A stretch of 64,000 nucleotides of DNA from Sphingomonas lenta. Lineage in GTDB: Bacteria > Pseudomonadota > Alphaproteobacteria > Sphingomonadales > Sphingomonadaceae. Position numbers and translations under genes: made by a program. The notes below the pieces were generated by a model. The model was given only the letters and a program-made list of their open reading frames with translations, did no database searches and was not told the origin of the DNA. Below, one piece after another: positions 15,102-23,440 of this stretch (positions within the stretch are counted from its first letter, which is position 1; each line of letters opens with the position of its first letter). The stretch lies in contig NZ_NSLI01000007.1 of NCBI RefSeq assembly GCF_002288825.1, forward strand, positions 1 through 64,000. The letters are read 5' to 3'.

Positions 15102-16166
15102 ATGAGCCGCTACAGCTTCGACCAACGCGACGGCGGATGCCTCAGCATCGGTTGGGACCCACCGCTGAACACGTTCTTTTTGCAGATCGACGCCGACCGG
15201 GAGGAGCCGACCATCCTGGAAGGGAGCTCCTACGGCCAGCACCTCGAGCCGGAGCGGCTGGTCAGGTATGCGCGCCGGCGCAGCGGGGAGGTGCCGAGCG
15301 ATCTTGCGGTCCTGCTCCGCGCCGACCAGGCGGCGGAACCCGCATGGGCGCCGATCGAGGAGCGCATCGCCGGCGGCGAGCTGAAGGTCAAGGTGAAGCT
15401 GGTCGGAAGCGACGAGGCCGAACCCGTCGAGCTGTCGCCGGAAGCCGGCCTTCGATGGTACCGCGAGGAGGCGGAACGGGTAGGGGCGGACTCGGACAAC
15501 GGCCCACAGGCGGCCAGGGACGCCGATCCGGCCGGCTGGGCGGCCAGCGAGGAGGAGCGACCGGGACCCGCGGCGTCGCCCGGGTTCTTGCGCGACGCAC
15601 TGGGCGTGTTCCGGAGCCTCTGGGAACGTCTCAACGGCCCTGCGGCCCCGCCGCCAGCCCGGATCGACCTCGACGTTCCCTTCGCGTCCAAGGACGAGGC
15701 CAAGCGCCTGGGGGCCCGGTGGGACGCCGAGGCGCGCACCTGGTACATAGACGACCGCTACGAGCTGGACCTGTTCGCGCGCTGGATCCCGAGCTCGCCC
15801 GAGTATGAACGGACCTACCTGGACGTGCCGTTCGGCGACAAGGACCGGGTCCGCCTCCTGGGGGCGCGATGGGACGTGGCGCGCCGCCGCTGGTACGTGC
15901 CCTCCGGCGTCGAAGTCGCCCCGTTCGCCCCCTGGTCGGAGCAGGCCCGTCCCTCGCTCGTCAACACCTATCACGAGAGGTCGTCGGAGCAGGCGAGGTA
16001 CTATCTCGTGTGCGGGTATGGCGGGTTCCGCGCCGGCTCCTACTTGGATGACTTAGAGGAGGCCAAGGAGCTGGCCTCGGCCGCGCTCGCGGACGATGGC
16101 GAGGTGGAGCTCCGCGACAATCGGACGCAGAAGGTCTGGCGGGGGGTCGAAATCCTGAAGCTGTAA
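15102..16166 (+). CDS. double DUF5710-domain protein (354 aa)
   Basis: ATG at 15102 opens MSRYSFDQRDGG. The first ~130 residues look like an unrecognised domain with a repeated beta-hairpin character. Two tandem DUF5710 modules follow near residues 185-230 and 235-280. Each has the order (L)DVPF-x-KD-x-(A)KRLGARWD-x-W-Y: DLDVPFASKDEAKRLGARWD and YLDVPFGDKDRVRLLGARWD. DUF5710 is common in plasmid primases and transfer-associated proteins and is thought to bind nucleic acid. No primase or toprim domain is present here. The C-terminus ends in a beta-rich YYLVCGYGGFRAGSY segment. Confidence 0.7.
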   Translation: MSRYSFDQRDGGCLSIGWDPPLNTFFLQIDADREEPTILEGSSYGQHLEPERLVRYARRRSGEVPSDLAVLLRADQAAEPAWAPIEERIAGGELKVKVKLVGSDEAEPVELSPEAGLRWYREEAERVGADSDNGPQAARDADPAGWAASEEERPGPAASPGFLRDALGVFRSLWERLNGPAAPPPARIDLDVPFASKDEAKRLGARWDAEARTWYIDDRYELDLFARWIPSSPEYERTYLDVPFGDKDRVRLLGARWDVARRRWYVPSGVEVAPFAPWSEQARPSLVNTYHERSSEQARYYLVCGYGGFRAGSYLDDLEEAKELASAALADDGEVELRDNRTQKVWRGVEILKL

Positions 16167-16232
16167 ACCCTGCCTACGGCGTGGGTTGTCGCCGCCAGGG
16201 CAGGACCGCCTCGATCGCGCTGCGGATATGCC

Positions 16233-18482
16233 GTGCTTCTGTGCGGGGCGCCGCCGCCGCTCTACATAGGCGAGGTGGACGCGACCGCAGCCATCCGCCA
16301 CTCGTCATCGGCCGGGGCGCCGCGCGCCGAGCCGCTCGCCGGCACGGTGGAGCGGGTCACGTTCCACAACGCGGAGAACGGCTTCTGCGTGCTGCGCGTC
16401 AAGGTGCGCGGCCGCCGCGACCTCGCCACGGTGACCGGCCACCTGCCCACCATCGGGGCGGGCGAGTATGTCGAGGCGCTGGGCGTATGGCTGAACGACC
16501 GCACCCACGGTCTCCAGTTCCGGGCCGAGCGGATCGAGGCAACCGTGCCCACCACGCTCGAGGGGCTGGAGAAGTACCTCGCCTCCGGCATGATCAAGGG
16601 CATCGGCCCCGTCTACGCCAAGAAGTTGGTGGCCGCGTTCGGGAGCGACGTGTTCGACGTGATCGAGCGCGAGCCCGAACGCCTGCGCGAGGTGACCGGC
16701 ATCGGCCCCGTGCGGGAAGCCAAGATCATCCGGGGCTGGGCCGACCAGCGCGTCATCCGTGAGATCATCGTCTGGCTGTACAGCCACGGCGTCAGCTCGG
16801 CGCGCGCGGTGCGCATCTTCAGGACCTATGGCGAGCAGGCGATCGAGCTCATCCGCACGGACCCGTACCGCCTGGCGCGCGACATATCGGGCATCGGCTT
16901 CAAGACCGCGGACGCGATCGCCAGGGCGCTCGGCTACACGCCCGACGATCCCAGGCGCGTGCGCGCGGGCGTGGCGCACGCGCTCACCACCGCCATGGAC
17001 GACGGCCATTGCGGCCTGCCGCGCGACGACCTCGTGCGCTCCGGCGCGGAGCTGCTCGGCGTTGAGGCGCCGCTGGTAGCGGGAGCGCTCGACCGGGAGC
17101 TCGCGTGCGGCGAGGTGGTCGCCGGCGTAACCGACGGCCGCGAGGTGGTGTTCCTGGCCGGGCTGTATCGGGCCGAGCAGGCGATCGCCGACCGGCTCCT
17201 CGGATTGCGCGACGGCCTGCTGCCCTGGCCGGCGATCGACCTCACGTCCGCGGTGCCCTGGGTCGAGCGCAAGGTCGGGCTCGCGCTCTCGGCCGGCCAA
17301 CGCGACGCGCTCGGGCTGGCGCTCGTGTCCAAGCTGTGCGTGATCACCGGCGGGCCGGGGGTGGGCAAGACCACGCTAGTGAACTCGGTCCTGAAGGTGC
17401 TCGCCGCCAAGCGGGTGCGCATCGCGCTCGCGGCGCCCACGGGCCGGGCGGCCAAGCGGCTGGCGGAGGCCAGCGGCATGGAGGCGATGACGCTTCACCG
17501 ACTGCTGGAGACCGACGGGCCGGAGGGCTCGTTCAAGCGCGACCGCGACAACCCGCTCGACTGCGACCTCCTCGTCATCGACGAGGTGAGCATGGTCGAC
17601 GTGCCGCTCATGCACGCGGTGATGAAGGCGCTGCCGCCCGCCGCGGCGCTGCTGCTGGTCGGCGACGTCGACCAGCTGCCGTCGGTAGGGCCGGGCCAGG
17701 TGCTCACCGACGTGATCGCGAGCGAAGCGGCGCCGGTGGTGCGCTTGACGGAGGTGTTCCGGCAGGCGGCGACGAGCCGCATCATCCGGAGCGCGCACGC
17801 GATCAACCGGGGGCGCATGCCCGACCTGGAGGCGAGGGGCGAGGGCGACTTCTTCTTCGTGCCCGCCGACGAGCCGGCGGACGTGGCGGAGCGCGTGGTC
17901 GAGCTGGTCGCGAAGCGCATCCCCGAGCGGTTCGGGCTCGATCCCGCCCGCGACATCCAGGTGCTCAGCCCCATGCAGCGCGGCGGCGCCGGCGCTCGCT
18001 CGCTCAACCTGCTGCTCCAGGAGCGGCTGAACCCGCCCGGCCACTACGCCGTCGAGCGGTTCGGGCAGCGGTTCGGGCCGGGCGACAAGGTCATGCACGT
18101 GGTCAACGACCGCGAGCGCGACCTCTACAACGGCGATCTCGGCGTGGTGACCGCGGTCGATCAGGTCGACGGCGAGCTGCGCGCCCGGTTCGGCGAGAAC
18201 GAGGCCGCGTTCGACTTCGGCGAGCTGGACGCGCTGCAGCTGGCCTACGCGACGACCATCCACAAGTCGCAAGGCTCCGAGTACCCGGCGGTCGTGCTCC
18301 CGCTCACCATGCAGGCCTACACCATGCTCGGGCGCGAGCTGATCTACACGGCCGTGACCCGGGCCAAGCGGTTGCTCGTCATCGTGGGCTCGCGCAAGGC
18401 GCTGGGGCTGGCGGTCCGGCGGCGGCAGCCCCGGCGCTGGTCGCTGCTGCGCGATCGGCTGGCCGGAACGCGACCATCATAG
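16233..18482 (+). CDS. RecD2-like SF1B DNA helicase
   Basis: The 749-residue product has an OB-like N-terminal region (VTFHNAENGFCVLRV) and tandem helix-hairpin-helix motifs (GIGPVYAKKL, GIGPVREAKI, GIGFKTAD, residues ~125-240). The helicase core carries Walker A GGPGVGKTTL near residue 373, APTGRAAKRL, Walker B LLVIDEVSMVD near 447, GDVDQLPSVGPG, and the C-terminal TIHKSQGSEYP and YTAVTRAK motifs. This is the RecD2 layout, a 5'-3' helicase not bound to RecBC. GTG at 16233 is the longest start; GTG at 16275 is an alternative. A strong terminator follows at 18610. Confidence 0.9.
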   Translation: MLLCGAPPPLYIGEVDATAAIRHSSSAGAPRAEPLAGTVERVTFHNAENGFCVLRVKVRGRRDLATVTGHLPTIGAGEYVEALGVWLNDRTHGLQFRAERIEATVPTTLEGLEKYLASGMIKGIGPVYAKKLVAAFGSDVFDVIEREPERLREVTGIGPVREAKIIRGWADQRVIREIIVWLYSHGVSSARAVRIFRTYGEQAIELIRTDPYRLARDISGIGFKTADAIARALGYTPDDPRRVRAGVAHALTTAMDDGHCGLPRDDLVRSGAELLGVEAPLVAGALDRELACGEVVAGVTDGREVVFLAGLYRAEQAIADRLLGLRDGLLPWPAIDLTSAVPWVERKVGLALSAGQRDALGLALVSKLCVITGGPGVGKTTLVNSVLKVLAAKRVRIALAAPTGRAAKRLAEASGMEAMTLHRLLETDGPEGSFKRDRDNPLDCDLLVIDEVSMVDVPLMHAVMKALPPAAALLLVGDVDQLPSVGPGQVLTDVIASEAAPVVRLTEVFRQAATSRIIRSAHAINRGRMPDLEARGEGDFFFVPADEPADVAERVVELVAKRIPERFGLDPARDIQVLSPMQRGGAGARSLNLLLQERLNPPGHYAVERFGQRFGPGDKVMHVVNDRERDLYNGDLGVVTAVDQVDGELRARFGENEAAFDFGELDALQLAYATTIHKSQGSEYPAVVLPLTMQAYTMLGRELIYTAVTRAKRLLVIVGSRKALGLAVRRRQPRRWSLLRDRLAGTRPS

Positions 18483-18609
18483 GCGGCGGGCGACACGGCC
18501 GGATCGTCCCTCGAACGACGGCATCACCTAGACGGAAGACACCGGGGCCGATCCGGTGTAGGGCGGCCACGCGACCCGAAGGGCCTCTCCTACGTGGCCC
18601 TATTCTCCT

Positions 18610-18647
18610 GCGGCCCGGCGACCTCGGTCTCCGGGCCGCTCTTTTGT
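18610..18647 (+). terminator. Rho-independent terminator after the RecD2-like gene
   Basis: The perfect stem GCGGCCCGG (18610-18618) and CCGGGCCGC (18631-18639) is followed by TCTTTTGTTT. It ends the rightward transcript before the convergent minus-strand gene whose stop is at 18662. Confidence 0.75.
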
Positions 18648-18661
18648 TTGCCGGGAGCCGA

Positions 18662-19585
18662 TCAGGCCTCGATCTCGGCCGTGAGGAGCTCGATCCGCTC
18701 GCGGCAGACCTGCGCCGCCATGCGGCCGAGCTCCGCCACCCGTTCGCCCAGCCAGGCGAGCTCGTCGGCACCGATAGCGTAGTGGCGCGAGTATCGCGCC
18801 TTCACGTAGGCCTCCTTCAGCTTCTCGAACATGGCCCGCTCGCGCCTGGTCGCGCGCGGCCAGACGCCGGCCAGTCGCGGGTCGACCCGCTCGGCTTGGG
18901 CGCGGAGCACGCCCAGGTTGTGCACGTGGGGCGTGTAGAAGGTCCGGACGAGCAGCACGCAGTGGTAGAACCGCTCGGCCGCCTGGTGGAGGTCGAAGGC
19001 AGCCTTCTTCAGATCGCCGTCCCGAATCGCATACTGGTAGCCGCGATGAAAGCTCTGGGCGCTCGGCCACCACTCCTCGAAGTACTCCCGCGCGAGCGTC
19101 AGCGCTTCGGCCGGTGCCTTGGGCCGGGGCTCGGCTAGGCTGTTCGGGTCGGCTTGGTAGAGCGCGATGCCGTCCCGGGCTATGTCGGTGAAGAAGTATC
19201 GACCTTGCGCGAGTCCGTCGTTCACCTGGTCGAGGGAGTGCACGATGAAGCTGACCGGCGTCTTCAGCCCCCCAGTGATCGTCAGCTCGCGGTTGAACCG
19301 ATCCTCCGCGCCCGCCCAGAACTCGACGCGGTCGGTGAGCTTGTCGTGGTTGACGATGACGAGGAGGTCGTAGTCCGATCGGTACCCCTTGGCGGTGTGT
19401 GGCTCGTCCACCCAGCCCCCGCGCGCGTAGGAGCCGTAAAGGATGACGTGGAGGATGCGCGCTTGCCGCTTCCAGTCGGCGGTCGCGATCGCGGTGGCGG
19501 CCGTGAACTCCTCGAACAGCACGGCCATGACGCGGTCCAGCTCGCGTCGCTTCGCGGCAGGCAGATGGTCAAGGTCGGTGCGCAT
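18662..19585 (-). CDS. fused nucleotidyltransferase (MNT-like) and HEPN protein
   Basis: Start ATG at 19585 (MRTDLDHLPAAKRR) gives 307 residues; longer frames upstream lack coding character. Residues ~45-80 carry ILYGSYARGGWVD, then SDYDLLVIV: the G-S motif (51-52) and the D-x-D (71 and 73) of minimal nucleotidyltransferases, with a longer linker than usual. The C-terminal half is helical (AREYFEEWWPSAQSFHRGYQ) and ends in RTFYTPH (214-220), an R-x5-H that fits the HEPN ribonuclease motif R-x4-6-H. In known HEPN-MNT pairs the nucleotidyltransferase neutralises the HEPN RNase by adding AMP to its tyrosine; here both are in one chain. Confidence 0.75.
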   Translation of the reverse strand: MRTDLDHLPAAKRRELDRVMAVLFEEFTAATAIATADWKRQARILHVILYGSYARGGWVDEPHTAKGYRSDYDLLVIVNHDKLTDRVEFWAGAEDRFNRELTITGGLKTPVSFIVHSLDQVNDGLAQGRYFFTDIARDGIALYQADPNSLAEPRPKAPAEALTLAREYFEEWWPSAQSFHRGYQYAIRDGDLKKAAFDLHQAAERFYHCVLLVRTFYTPHVHNLGVLRAQAERVDPRLAGVWPRATRRERAMFEKLKEAYVKARYSRHYAIGADELAWLGERVAELGRMAAQVCRERIELLTAEIEA

Positions 19586-19706
19586 CGCGGGCGACCCTAG
19601 CGGCAGCAGGCCGCATGGTGAACGCCCGCGATGGCGCGCGGGCACTGGCGACGCGTTCTCTTGGTGTTCCAGGTAGCGCTGTCCGTGGCGCAAACCTTGA
19701 GCCGGC

Positions 19707-20537
19707 ATGACTGCCGGCGCACCGCCTGCTAGCATAATCCCCGAGCTGGCGACGGAGGCAGGACGCATGGCCGGGCAGGGCGACCCAGCGCTCTCGCGCG
19801 CGCAGGACCTGATGTACGACGCCTGGGACGCGGACGGGCCCGAGCGGGTGGCGCTTGCGCGCCAAGCGCTCGCGATCTCGCCCTTGTGCGCGGACGCCTA
19901 TGTGCTGCTCGCCGACGAGGCGGCCGACACGGACGAGGAGGCGGTTGCGCTGTACCAGCGCGGCGTCGAGGCCGGCGAGCTGGCGATCGGCTCCGGGTTC
20001 GAGGAGCGCCGGGGCGAGTTCTGGGGGTGGCTTGAGACCAGGCCGTACATGCGGGCCAGGGCCGGGCTCGCTGGGACGCTGTACAGGGTCGGCGAGGTGG
20101 CCCAGGCGCTCGACCACTGGCGCGAGATGCTGGAGCTCAACCCCGACGACAACCAGGGCGTGCGTCACCTGCTCGCGTTCGGGCTTCTCCGGTCGGGACG
20201 CTCTGACGAGCTCCGCGCGCTGCTGCGCCGCTACCGCGACGACGGCGGTACGGCGATGTCCTACACGCGCGCGCTCGTGGCGTTCCGCGACGCCGCGGGG
20301 AACGCGGCCGAACTGGGGGCTGAAGCGGTTGCGGCGAACGGCTATCTGCCCGCCATGCTGTCGGGCGCGGCGCGGCCCGATCCATCGCTGGACGGCTATG
20401 TCACCATGGGCGGCTCGGACGAGGCGAGCTGGTACGTCGACGAGGCCGGCGACGTGTGGCGGCGTACGCCGGGCGCGATCGAGTGGTTGCTGGAGACCGC
20501 CGCGGCGACCGGCCCGAAGCGGGGCCGGCGAGGGTGA
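19707..20537 (+). CDS. tetratricopeptide-repeat protein (276 aa)
   Basis: The protein begins MTAGAPPASIIPE; ATG at 19767 (MAGQGDPALSRAQ) is an equally good start. Two or three TPR-like helical hairpins are visible: ERVALARQALAISPLCADAYVLLAD, GLAGTLYRVGEVAQALDHW and EMLELNPDDNQGVRHLLAF. The central GEFWGWLETRPYMRARAG is the motif I recall from ST7-like proteins annotated as TPR proteins in proteobacteria. The stop overlaps the GTG of the next gene, so both are likely made together. A protein-interaction scaffold role is inference. Confidence 0.75.
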   Translation: MTAGAPPASIIPELATEAGRMAGQGDPALSRAQDLMYDAWDADGPERVALARQALAISPLCADAYVLLADEAADTDEEAVALYQRGVEAGELAIGSGFEERRGEFWGWLETRPYMRARAGLAGTLYRVGEVAQALDHWREMLELNPDDNQGVRHLLAFGLLRSGRSDELRALLRRYRDDGGTAMSYTRALVAFRDAAGNAAELGAEAVAANGYLPAMLSGAARPDPSLDGYVTMGGSDEASWYVDEAGDVWRRTPGAIEWLLETAAATGPKRGRRG

Positions 20538-20848
20538 TCGAGCTGCCGCCGGGCGTGACGTTCATCAAGCGCGAGCTCGCCGAGCGCGTATGGACCTACG
20601 ATTTCGGCCATTCGGAGCTCGGTCCGATCGGACGCGTCGTGCTGACCGAGTTGCCGGACGACGCGCGCACGCACGTCTCCTGCGAGGTGGCGGTCGACCC
20701 CGACGACGCGCTCACGGCGGAGCGGCGCGCCCTGTTCGAGCCCTTGGGCCTGGAGATCGCGCTAAGGCTGGAGGATGCGCTGGCGAAACGTCGCAGGCGG
20801 TCGAGCGCCGTCACGGACCCGTCGGTCCCGCCCAGTGGGCCTGACTGA
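20534..20848 (+). CDS. hypothetical protein coupled to the TPR gene (104 aa)
   Basis: GTG at 20534 overlaps the TPR stop (GTGA). The protein is beta-rich at first (IELPPGVTFIKRELAERVW, then LGPIGRVVLTELP), then a long helix (TAERRALFEPLGLEIALRLEDAL) and a basic tail (AKRRRRSS). No family is recognised. Coupling suggests a partner of the TPR protein. Confidence 0.55.
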   Translation: MIELPPGVTFIKRELAERVWTYDFGHSELGPIGRVVLTELPDDARTHVSCEVAVDPDDALTAERRALFEPLGLEIALRLEDALAKRRRRSSAVTDPSVPPSGPD

Positions 20849-21051
20849 GATCAAAGCGGGGCGGTCCGGGCTCGGACATGCGTCGGCAACCTAGCGCTTC
20901 CAGGATGAGCACGATGTCGATCGGCAATGCGGCACGCTCGCGCGAGACCTCGCTGGTCCAAGATGCCATGAGCGACCGCATGGGCAGGACCTCGTGACCG
21001 GTATGGCTGTCGATCCGGACCGTTCCAGGGTCAGGTCGGGGAAGGGGCGAG

Positions 21052-21249
21052 CTAGTCCTTGTCGACACAGTGGTCGGGCACGGTTTCCCAGGTGCTGCAG
21101 CGACGGCTCACGTTGCGCCGGAACTCGCGGAACAACTGGCCGTCGTCCACCTGGACCTCGGGCGCTACCGTCTTGAGCGTTTGGGCCAGCGCGCGGCGCA
21201 TCTCGCCCCTGAGATGATCAACGACATCCTCGATCTTCACCCTTGCCAT
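21052..21249 (-). CDS. small conserved hypothetical protein (65 aa)
   Basis: ATG at 21249 follows GGGGAGG. The product starts MARVKIEDVVDHLRGEMRRA and ends CSTWETVPDHCVDKD. I recall near-identical small proteins with the pattern V-x2-D-x-V-x-H-L, R-x-C-x-T-W-E-x-V-P-D in sphingomonads, of unknown function. The two Cys flank the Trp motif. It lies alone between convergent or spaced neighbours. Confidence 0.6.
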   Translation of the reverse strand: MARVKIEDVVDHLRGEMRRALAQTLKTVAPEVQVDDGQLFREFRRNVSRRCSTWETVPDHCVDKD

Positions 21250-21506
21250 GAACGGCCTCCCCAACCGATCGGCGCGGCACAGCGCCATGGAACGTATATA
21301 GAACTACCAGGTTCGGTCGGCCAAGATGGTCGGAGCACGTGTTCAGTCGCCCACGGGCTTTCGGACCCCCGCAGGAGACGCCGAAACGGACCGGTCAACC
21401 CGATCACCTCACCTCGCCAGATTCGAATGATTGCAGTTGAAGGGGCACACACCACGCTATGGATAGCGGGTGCGTGCTGCGGAAAATCGCGAGCGGGAAC
21501 AAGGGC

Positions 21507-21591
21507 GTAGCGTCGTAGCGGCGATGCTAGCTGTCTCGAAAAGCTGGGCCGTGACGTTGTCGGCCCTGCTACGTCGCCGCTACGCCGCTAC
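21507..21591. repeat. long imperfect inverted repeat in a 600-bp gene-free stretch
   Basis: GTAGCGTCGTAGCGGCGATG at 21507-21526 (arm continues CTAGC to 21531) mirrors GCTACGTCGCCGCTACGCCG at 21568-21587 (arm continues CTAC to 21591). Each arm itself repeats GTAGCG two or three times. Inside the loop GGGCC and GGCCC form a further small stem. No T-run follows. I see no supported gene in 21250-21850, so this may be a cruciform, a recombination site or part of a transfer origin; none is proven. Confidence 0.5.
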
Positions 21592-21850
21592 ACGGGGCAT
21601 CTTTGACCGGGGTGTAGGCCTCGGTCGGGCCTGGGGAGGTCCGGCCCTGCGGGCATCGCCTGAACCGCGGCCGTCGGCCTGATCGATTGGCGGGATCGGA
21701 ATGGCCGAACCGTGCTCACCGCCAACCGCACGGTCGGCTTCCCAATACGCGCGGTGCTGACGCCGACCGGCGTCCTGAACGGGCGAGCTGTGACGGTGGC
21801 GGAGCGAGCGGGTGAGGCCTCGCCGTGAACGCTATGCCCTGACGGTTCGC

Positions 21851-22114
21851 CTATTGCGTCGGCGGCCGCTCCACGAAGAGGCGCGGATCAAGATAGTGGC
21901 GGAGCATGACCGCGCCGGCGGCGATCGCCCCGGCGAAGAAGGCGTGGAAGAGGGTGCGCGCGTCGAGCGCCTCCCTGGCGGCGACCGCGCCCGCCATGAG
22001 CGTCACGCATAATGCGGCCCACCGCCGGACGGCGGGCCAGTTCCGCCGCTTGTACCCCTGCCGGTCGGACTCGCGGGTCCAAGGGGCGACGATCCGGTCA
22101 TAGTCGGGCTTCAT
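21851..22114 (-). CDS. small two-helix membrane protein (87 aa)
   Basis: ATG at 22114 is one base away from the stop of the XRE gene upstream, so they share a transcript. The N-terminus MKPDYDRIVAPWTRES is polar, followed by a basic stretch and two membrane helices (WAALCVTLMAGAVAA and FFAGAIAAGAVML), then DPRLFVERPPTQ. No family is recognised. The pairing with a phage-type repressor recalls small plasmid or prophage control modules. Confidence 0.55.
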   Translation of the reverse strand: MKPDYDRIVAPWTRESDRQGYKRRNWPAVRRWAALCVTLMAGAVAAREALDARTLFHAFFAGAIAAGAVMLRHYLDPRLFVERPPTQ

Positions 22115-22115
22115 G

Positions 22116-22541
22116 TCACTTCCTCATCGACATCTTGAGCAACGTCGCGCGCAGGTGCTTGCGGTTCGTCGCTCCGGGATCCAGCCCCGCATCGTACAGG
22201 TCGCGCGCGAGCGCCACGTGGCGCTCGGGCTGGTGCTTGAGGCCCACGTCGCGGCACACCGCCTCCACATCGGCCACCAGGCCGTCGAAGGCGTCCCAAT
22301 CCGCCGGACCGTAGCGGCTCCTGGGCGTGTCGTCCTCGCCCATGACGACCCATTCGGGGTCGACGTCGAATTTGCGGCGGAGCTCGGCCAGGATGGCGAT
22401 CGGCGGCGCGGCCGAGCCGCCTTCCCAGTTCACGATCGACTGGCGCGAGCAGCCGAGCGCTTGCGCGAACGCGCCCTGAGCGAGCCCTGCGCGCTTGCGT
22501 ACTGCTTTGAGACGTTCACCGACGCTCCGCTTCGTTGCCAA
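22116..22541 (-). CDS. XRE-family transcriptional regulator
   Basis: The 141-residue product has an N-terminal Cro/CI HTH at about residues 8-62: GERLKAVRKRAGLAQGAFAQ, ALGCSRQSIVNWEGG, and ELRRKFDVDPEWVVMGED. The C-terminal ~75 residues are helical and of unknown role (HVALARDLYDAGLDPGATN). It is divergent to the ribbon-helix-helix/relaxase genes and separated from them by 98 bp holding a CAT-TGTACA-ATG dyad. It is therefore a good candidate repressor of the transfer genes, and of itself. Confidence 0.85.
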   Translation of the reverse strand: MATKRSVGERLKAVRKRAGLAQGAFAQALGCSRQSIVNWEGGSAAPPIAILAELRRKFDVDPEWVVMGEDDTPRSRYGPADWDAFDGLVADVEAVCRDVGLKHQPERHVALARDLYDAGLDPGATNRKHLRATLLKMSMRK

Positions 22542-22560
22542 GATCTAAGCACCATGCCAG

Positions 22561-22576
22561 CATGTTGTACATTATG
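22561..22576. promoter_or_regulatory. operator-like dyad in the divergent transfer promoter
   Basis: CATGTTGTACATTATG is a dyad centred on TGTACA with CAT and ATG outer arms. It sits between the XRE regulator (start 22541, minus) and the ribbon-helix-helix gene (22640, plus). A rightward promoter could use TTGTAC at 22565 with TAACCC near 22593. Binding by the XRE protein is inference. Confidence 0.4.
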
Positions 22577-22639
22577 TCGTTTTCCTGATCCTAACCCAAC
22601 GGGATCGGCGGGCGCAATCGGCGGCGGGAGGAACGGTTC

Positions 22640-23440
22640 GTGACGGTGCAGATCAACATCCGAATGTCGGACGAGGACGCGGCGGAGTACGACCGCTGGG
22701 CGGCGGAGCGTGACCTGGAGCGGAGCGCGATCGTGCGCGAGATCCTTGCGGAGGGCCTTCTGGCGCGGCGGGAGGGGCGAGCCATGTTCGTCGCCGAGAA
22801 GCCGGCCCTGCGTCCTGAGGACCTCACCGCCATGCGCACCATGATGGTCAACGCCATCATGGAGTTCGAGCGCATCGCCACCGACGTCGCCAAGCAGAAG
22901 GCCGAGCTCAGCAAGCTTGAGCGGGACGACGCGGCGGCGATGGCCCGGGTGCGAGGCGAGTTGTTCGCCGGCGTGCCCGAGCGCATCACCGCCAGCCTGA
23001 ACCCGATCAGGGCCGAGATGGACGCCATGGTGGAGCGCATCGAGAACCAGCCCCGCCTCGACGCGATCGACGCGCGGCAAAGGGAGCACACGGAGGCGCT
23101 GAAGGCCAACACGGCCGCGATCGAGCGGTGGGCCAAGGAGCCGCGCACGCAGACGATGTACAACATCGGCTTAGGCGACTGGCGGGGCGGCATGCTGGCG
23201 TCCGCGTGGGGCATCCTGGTCATAGGGGCGATGGGGTTCTACTTCGCGCTGGCCGCGATCTTGCCCAGCCGTTTCTTGGCGACGCCGACGGGCAACCGCC
23301 TGCTCGGCGGCGGCGACACGGGCATCTGCCGCCTGGTCGACTACCAGTACGGCACAACCGCCTGCGGCGTGAAGGTCGCGGGCCGCGAGGTCACCGTCAC
23401 CGCCTATGTGCCGCGCGCGGTGCGGGGAGGCGGGCGATGA
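22640..23440 (+). CDS. membrane-anchored ribbon-helix-helix protein, probable relaxosome accessory factor
   Basis: The N-terminal ~50 residues form a ribbon-helix-helix domain: VQINIRMSDEDAAEYDRWAA and RDLERSAIVREILAEGLLA. Residues 60-150 are a long coiled-coil-like helix (IMEFERIATDVAKQKAELSK). A membrane segment follows at about 190-215 (LASAWGILVIGAMGFYFALA), then a short periplasmic tail with Cys pairs (GICRLVD, TACGVKV). TGA overlaps the relaxase ATG (ATGA). In other plasmids small ribbon-helix-helix proteins (TraY, TrwA) bind oriT and help the relaxase; tethering one to the membrane would place oriT near the secretion channel. The role is inferred from position. Confidence 0.7.
   Translation: MTVQINIRMSDEDAAEYDRWAAERDLERSAIVREILAEGLLARREGRAMFVAEKPALRPEDLTAMRTMMVNAIMEFERIATDVAKQKAELSKLERDDAAAMARVRGELFAGVPERITASLNPIRAEMDAMVERIENQPRLDAIDARQREHTEALKANTAAIERWAKEPRTQTMYNIGLGDWRGGMLASAWGILVIGAMGFYFALAAILPSRFLATPTGNRLLGGGDTGICRLVDYQYGTTACGVKVAGREVTVTAYVPRAVRGGGR

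Noticed and set aside
14289..15974. Long minus-strand open frame opposite the ribbon-helix-helix and DUF5710 genes
   Set aside because: It is Arg/Pro/Gly-rich low-complexity with no domain, typical of antisense frames in GC-rich DNA, and the plus strand holds recognisable families.
17105..19138. Long plus frame inside the RecD2-like gene and beyond
   Set aside because: The composition is almost wholly Arg, Ala and Gly, and the overlapped frame has all helicase motifs.
21507..21591. Integron attC site
   Set aside because: There is no RYYYAAC/GTTRRRY core and no integron integrase in the window.
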